64,000 nucleotides of DNA from Phycisphaerae bacterium (GTDB lineage Bacteria; Chloroflexota; Anaerolineae; 4572-78; J111): the NCBI GenBank assembly GCA_028285035.1, contig JANQQF010000003.1, forward strand, positions 1 through 64,000, written 5' to 3'. This document shows positions 61,601 through 64,000 of the stretch, piece by piece (position 1 is the stretch's first letter; each line of letters begins with the position of its first letter). The notes beneath the pieces were generated by a model. It worked only from the letters and a program-made list of their open reading frames with translations, was not told the DNA's origin and ran no database searches. Both the position numbers and the translations under genes were made by a program.

Positions 61601-61913
61601 CCTGTGGTTGGCCAATGTCTATTTGTTCCTCGCTCTGGCTGAAATAAAATTAACGGGCAACCAAATCCAAGCCAAAACGTATCTTGAACAAGCCACCACT
61701 ACCGCCGAGATTAGCAATCAGCAGTTACCCTCAATTCTCTGGCATTTAGCCCAAAGTGCCCTGTACAATAGCCAAAGCGATTGGCAGACCGCCCAGCAAA
61801 TATTGACTGAACGCATTGAAACGGGTCGGGTTGGTACGGAATGGAAGCTTTTTTACCCCTGGTTGGTGCCTCAATTTGAACCCAGCAAACTACGAGGCTC
61901 AGTGGATTCATAA
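58605..61913 (+). CDS. BTAD/ATPase/TPR transcriptional regulator (AfsR/SARP-like)
   Basis: 1,102 residues from ATG 58605 (AGAGAGAGAAG before it); a start 69 nt earlier is possible but has no clear ribosome-binding site. N-terminal winged-helix (KAILLLKILLTRYPHPTNKD, LRAATSRLRRALEPN) with bacterial transcriptional activator domain (to ~270), then an AAA ATPase (GEAGIGKTRLAEE, LILLFDDLQWVDSATLEF) and a C-terminal TPR region (residues ~690-1,090). This is the AfsR-type layout used for control of secondary metabolism in actinomycetes, though its target here is unknown. It is separated from the PKS cluster by 30 kb, so a role there is speculative. Confidence 0.92.
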   Translation: MSQHIHMTTLQIYLLGKFQILSNGEIIPPDAFVTKKAILLLKILLTRYPHPTNKDQLLEWLWPNVGPEVGAKSLRAATSRLRRALEPNLPRYASSSFIHVSGGRYHFQPSVETWLDVVAFETLAKEGQVRAEQSHWLEAIKAFQAARHHYQGDYLAEDRYMDWAIAERERLREVYLNITSHLADISAQQRQYQEAITLCQEVLAADQLRESVWRQLMRYHFYAGNPALALQAYQTCKQTLHQELAIAPDTETTNLQIEIQQSQQGEQFLSATHLGTSHLNRQPRLPVILGRMPFVGRRDEFEWLHRQLTEVGQGHPRLVLIEGEAGIGKTRLAEESLAYAQQHGFTILTSRGRERSADQPYQAIREALLEVITPDLLATKSVDATWLAAVAEIIPDLSRKSSNLPDLPTLAPEQEKQRLFKALTQILLAQITSTGLILLFDDLQWVDSATLEFLTFFINLLDHQPILFLYTVRSEEINPIDSEQSLARFLWELKRVNKLHRIALTSLSQKAVTTLWQAMSGLSAESELDQKLYHETAGHPLYLQATLQALFEEGEVVVNDTGTWQLQSQGRLAPEVLTPRTVKQMIGRRLDRLAPDSRQVLETAAVLGRSFSWTILRQMRRQRWDVMFDTLEHLTEGLFIQEQTQDQYSFNHDKIQEVVYDTIPAERRRWLHRKAGEALEGDSTDQLDEMLGTLAYHFSKAAEYPKAFKYWRQAGRYATRIYAHTEAMKNCQAALALVEQNQFQPPAESLADLYEQLARLYEALGQYSEAMVQVNLALQHTRLPAVQVRLKYRLVHYHDRLGQANRRELLEELVTEINQFGTDQIGHLESARVYARWAIIGSYYGPEVSARYAALTEQALLAYRPTIFSEPTQLAWAEFDVAHTALISLGEMWLYWGRFPEALDILEKSLLLAKRQENDSAIGFSCNNTGDVLCAQGKFSEARPWYPRAAAAWETAGQQWLQMVAHGQHGLSWAAEDQWANAVTSLHQARAIGESVEPTLWLANVYLFLALAEIKLTGNQIQAKTYLEQATTTAEISNQQLPSILWHLAQSALYNSQSDWQTAQQILTERIETGRVGTEWKLFYPWLVPQFEPSKLRGSVDS

Positions 61914-61981
61914 TATCCATCCAATTTGATCTTTCGGAAAATTTGTTCTATATTCCAATCAATTCTTGAAGGGGATTTGCT

Positions 61982-62344
61982 ATGAATCTGGATACATTGC
62001 GCGACTACATTTTCAAGAAAAAGGGTGTAACTGAGGAAACACCCTTTGGGCCTCAGACCTTGGTCTTCAAAGTGATGGGTAAGATGTTCGCTCTGGCTGC
62101 TTGGGAAGAAACACCCCTTCGGATCAATCTGAAATGTGATCCTGATTTTGCCATTACCCTACGAACGCAATATGAAGCCGTCCAGCCCGGATATCATATG
62201 AATAAAACACATTGGAATACAGTTACCCTTGACGGCACCATTCCCCAAGGGGATGTATTAGGAATGATCGACCTCTCCTATGATTTGGTGGTGAAGGGGC
62301 TCAAGAAAGCTGACCAGAAAAAACTTGATGCATTATCCGGATAG
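61982..62344 (+). CDS. MmcQ/YjbR-family DNA-binding-like protein
   Basis: 120 residues matching MmcQ/YjbR: KGVTEETPFGPQTLVFKVMGKMFAL near the N-terminus, RINLKCDPDFAITLR, PGYHMNKTHWNTVTLDG and C-terminal LSYDLVVKGL. Fold resembles a DNA-binding double wing; the physiological role of the family is not established. AAGGGG lies 8 nt before the ATG. Single gene. Confidence 0.92.
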   Translation: MNLDTLRDYIFKKKGVTEETPFGPQTLVFKVMGKMFALAAWEETPLRINLKCDPDFAITLRTQYEAVQPGYHMNKTHWNTVTLDGTIPQGDVLGMIDLSYDLVVKGLKKADQKKLDALSG

Positions 62345-62396
62345 TAAAGCCCATTAGCTTAGGTTAGCTCCCACTCCCCCATTAAATTTTCTCCCA

Positions 62397-62427
62397 CAAC
62401 ATTTTTCAACATTTTTTCAACATTTAT
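62397..62427 (+). promoter_or_regulatory. Three helically phased direct repeats
   Basis: CAACATTTTT at 62397, CAACATTTTTT at 62407 and CAACATTTATT at 62418: starts 10 and 11 bp apart, one DNA turn. Spacing of this kind suits a protein that binds one face of the helix; it is upstream of the 69-residue gene. Confidence 0.5.
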
Positions 62428-62435
62428 TTGCTAGG

Positions 62436-62460
62436 CTGCCTCTATCACATTTAGAGGCAG
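62436..62460 (+). promoter_or_regulatory. Hairpin that covers the ribosome-binding site
   Basis: CTGCCTCTA (62436-62444) pairs perfectly with TAGAGGCAG (62452-62460), loop of 7 nt. The right arm contains the AGAGG that serves the ATG at 62464, so translation could depend on opening this stem. There is no T-run, so it is not a typical terminator. Confidence 0.5.
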
Positions 62461-62463
62461 TTC

Positions 62464-62673
62464 ATGATGAAACACGCTGGTTTTGAGCGTCAAACTTTGT
62501 CCTTTGTCTTACGCCTTTGGCTTGAAACGGAGACTTCGACCGATCCTGCCTACAGTCGGGGTCAGCTTGAAGTTGTGACGAGTGGCGAGACCATTCATTT
62601 CAGCGACTTATCGGAAATTTTGGCCATTCTGACGGAGCGAATAAATCGAGTGCGGGATGAGGCAAATAAGTAG
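62464..62673 (+). CDS. Small hypothetical protein (69 residues)
   Basis: Not recognised. Begins with two Met codons, then FERQTLSFVLRLWLETETST, a beta-strand-like region and a helical C-terminus (LSEILAILTERINRVRDEAN). No signal peptide. It lies 15 nt before the SBBP propeller gene and may be its operon partner. Coding is supported by the position, ribosome-binding site and stop-free frame. Confidence 0.6.
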   Translation: MMKHAGFERQTLSFVLRLWLETETSTDPAYSRGQLEVVTSGETIHFSDLSEILAILTERINRVRDEANK

Positions 62674-62688
62674 CAGGGGAGAAATAAC

Positions 62689-64000
62689 GTGCGAAAAATG
62701 TTAGCTGCTGGAGTAATTGCAGGATTAATCATTACAATAATCGCGATCTTCAAGCCAATCAGTCAGGCGCAAGAGCCATTGCTCGAGCCTGATCAGACCG
62801 AAAAAATCACCGTAAAGGGTTCGTCAATACAGGCTATCAAAGGAGGGGAGGAGCTAAGGGTAAATAACGTCACAAACAGCGAAGCGCCTACAGTGACGTG
62901 GATTTCACAGCTTGGCTCCCCAGACTATGATGAAGTAAATGACATTGTCATTGATGACAGTGGAAATATCTACATCACAGGTGATACGGATTCATTTGTG
63001 GCCGGAGGTCAGGAAGTCTGGGTCGGTCGTCTGGATGGTAATGGTGATGAACAGTGTACCTGGATTTTTGGATCATCTGGTTTGGACGGGGCCAGAGGGA
63101 TCGCTGTAGACAGTGGGGGCAATGTCTATATGGCCGGGTTTACCCCAGGTCCAGGCATCACCGATGCTTGGCTCGCTAAATATGACGCCAATTGTGATGA
63201 GGTTTGGACTAAGCTTATCGACTCTGGGGCCAATGACAGTGCTTTAGATGTAGCCGTGGATTCTAACGACAACATTTATGTGGCGGGTTGGACAAAAGGC
63301 GTCTTACACGGCCCAAGTAACGCCGGAGACAATGATGCTTGGTTGGCCAAATATGACACTGCGGGTAACCAAACATGGATTCGTCAATATGGAACAGCCA
63401 AGGCAGATGAGGCCCAAAGCATTACGATTGATAGCAACAATAATATCATCTTGGCTGGCAAAACCGCTGGCGGTGATGAAGATGATACTCGAAATGTCTG
63501 GTTAGCGAAATACAATGGCAGCGGAACCCAGCTTTGGAGCCACGGGAATTTGGGAACGCCAGAGCGAGAGGAAGGGCACAGTGTGGTGGTTGATAGTGCT
63601 GACAATATCTATGTGACTGGTGAAACAGATGGTAATCTTGCTGGAAACAAAGGGGGAACTGATGGCTTTATTGCTAAATTCAACAGCAGCGGTGCTCAAC
63701 AATGGGTCCGTCAGTTAGGAACCTCTTCCTTCGAAGAAGCATTAGATATTGCGATCAATAGCCTAGATGAGCTTTACATCACTGGTTACACTGATGGTGA
63801 TCTAGGAGATAATGCCTTTACTGGCGGAATCGACGCTTGGGTAGCCAAGTATGATGTTGATGGCAACGCCCAATGGATACACCAACTGGGTTCATCTGCT
63901 GTTGATGAGGCTTATAGTATTGCCGTTGATGGCAATGATGCGGTTTATCTGGCTGGTTATACCAGCGGTGATTGGGGAGGACAACAGGCTGGTGGTGGTG
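62689..64000 (+). CDS. SBBP-repeat beta-propeller protein, 3' end outside window
   Basis: GTG 62689 is preceded by GGGGAGA, giving a protein with an N-terminal signal segment (MLAAGVIAGLIITIIAIF) and at least six repeats of ~60 residues: DSGGNVYMAGFT, DSNDNIYVAGWT, DSNNNIILAGKT, DSADNIYVTGET, NSLDELYITGYT, DGNDAVYLAGYT, each with WLAKYD-type strands. These are SBBP (beta-propeller) repeats of secreted or surface proteins. The frame is open at base 64000, so the protein continues; the total length and any C-terminal sorting domain are unknown. Confidence 0.9.
   Translation, partial: MRKMLAAGVIAGLIITIIAIFKPISQAQEPLLEPDQTEKITVKGSSIQAIKGGEELRVNNVTNSEAPTVTWISQLGSPDYDEVNDIVIDDSGNIYITGDTDSFVAGGQEVWVGRLDGNGDEQCTWIFGSSGLDGARGIAVDSGGNVYMAGFTPGPGITDAWLAKYDANCDEVWTKLIDSGANDSALDVAVDSNDNIYVAGWTKGVLHGPSNAGDNDAWLAKYDTAGNQTWIRQYGTAKADEAQSITIDSNNNIILAGKTAGGDEDDTRNVWLAKYNGSGTQLWSHGNLGTPEREEGHSVVVDSADNIYVTGETDGNLAGNKGGTDGFIAKFNSSGAQQWVRQLGTSSFEEALDIAINSLDELYITGYTDGDLGDNAFTGGIDAWVAKYDVDGNAQWIHQLGSSAVDEAYSIAVDGNDAVYLAGYTSGDWGGQQAGGG

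Noticed and set aside
1..64000. tRNA, rRNA or integrase attachment sites
   Set aside because: I looked for tRNA-like cloverleaf ends, rRNA signatures and tyrosine integrases by eye and saw none, so no island boundary could be set for the nuclease cassette.

Overview
The window looks like a chromosomal segment of a member of the Chloroflexota, probably of the Anaerolineae/Caldilineae type. This is an inference from gene content: MalT-like LuxR and BTAD-ATPase giant regulators, MacB/FtsX transporters, FG-GAP and SBBP propeller lipoproteins, many palindromic and heptad intergenic repeats, and no rRNA or tRNA to settle it. Coding density is high, genes form short operons on both strands, and most boundaries carry a small repeat.

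Layout. 0-1.5 kb: the 3' part of a gene encoding at least two tandem sugar-binding (ABC substrate-binding) domains in one polypeptide. 1.6-7.7 kb: a ScyD/ScyE-like propeller lipoprotein, a RAYT transposase bracketed by its REP palindromes, an FG-GAP/ASPIC lipoprotein fused in frame to a glycerophosphodiester phosphodiesterase, and an unknown membrane protein. 7.8-12.6 kb: divergent AraC regulator/short-chain dehydrogenase, an MFS transporter flanked by inverted repeat copies, and a K+ channel with an RCK domain.

12.7-36 kb is the most striking part: two convergent arms of what I infer to be one lipid/polyketide gene cluster. The plus-strand arm is a 2,923-residue single-module PKS (KS-AT-DH-cMT-ER-KR-ACP-thioester reductase), a processive family-2 glycosyltransferase, an ABC exporter, a sulfotransferase and a PapA/WS-DGAT-like acyltransferase with HHxxxDG; the last three overlap or are near-contiguous. 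The minus-strand arm is an ATPase carrying two cyclic-nucleotide-binding domains, an FtsX permease and a family-1 glycosyltransferase (4- and 8-nt overlaps), followed by a GT-A-like glycosyltransferase. Together they suggest a methyl-branched fatty alcohol or aldehyde that is glycosylated, acylated, sulfated and exported: a glycolipid pathway with logic like heterocyst glycolipids and mycobacterial sulfolipid, but with a different gene set. An AT-rich two-gene cassette (unknown protein plus PD-(D/E)xK-like nuclease) sits exactly between the two arms and looks foreign, possibly a defence module.

36-50 kb: a DUF3179 protein; a diheme c-type lipoprotein with the two subunits of an isoquinoline 1-oxidoreductase-type molybdenum hydroxylase; two PhnD-like binding lipoproteins in one operon with a histidine kinase (a sensory module without transporter parts); then a minus-strand run of small membrane and SRPBCC proteins, a haloalkane dehalogenase with the full DhaA catalytic pentad, and an acyl-CoA dehydrogenase.

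50-64 kb: a GNAT acetyltransferase; a cysteine-rich DUF6428-like protein with two identical operator-like sites; an ATPase-less ABC membrane protein plus FtsX permease plus TetR regulator, whose promoter is a near-perfect sigma-70 promoter bracketed by two matching inverted repeats; a convergent MalT-like LuxR regulator; a BTAD/ATPase/TPR regulator; a MmcQ/YjbR protein; a 69-residue protein behind a hairpin that covers its ribosome-binding site; and an SBBP-repeat propeller protein cut by the window end.
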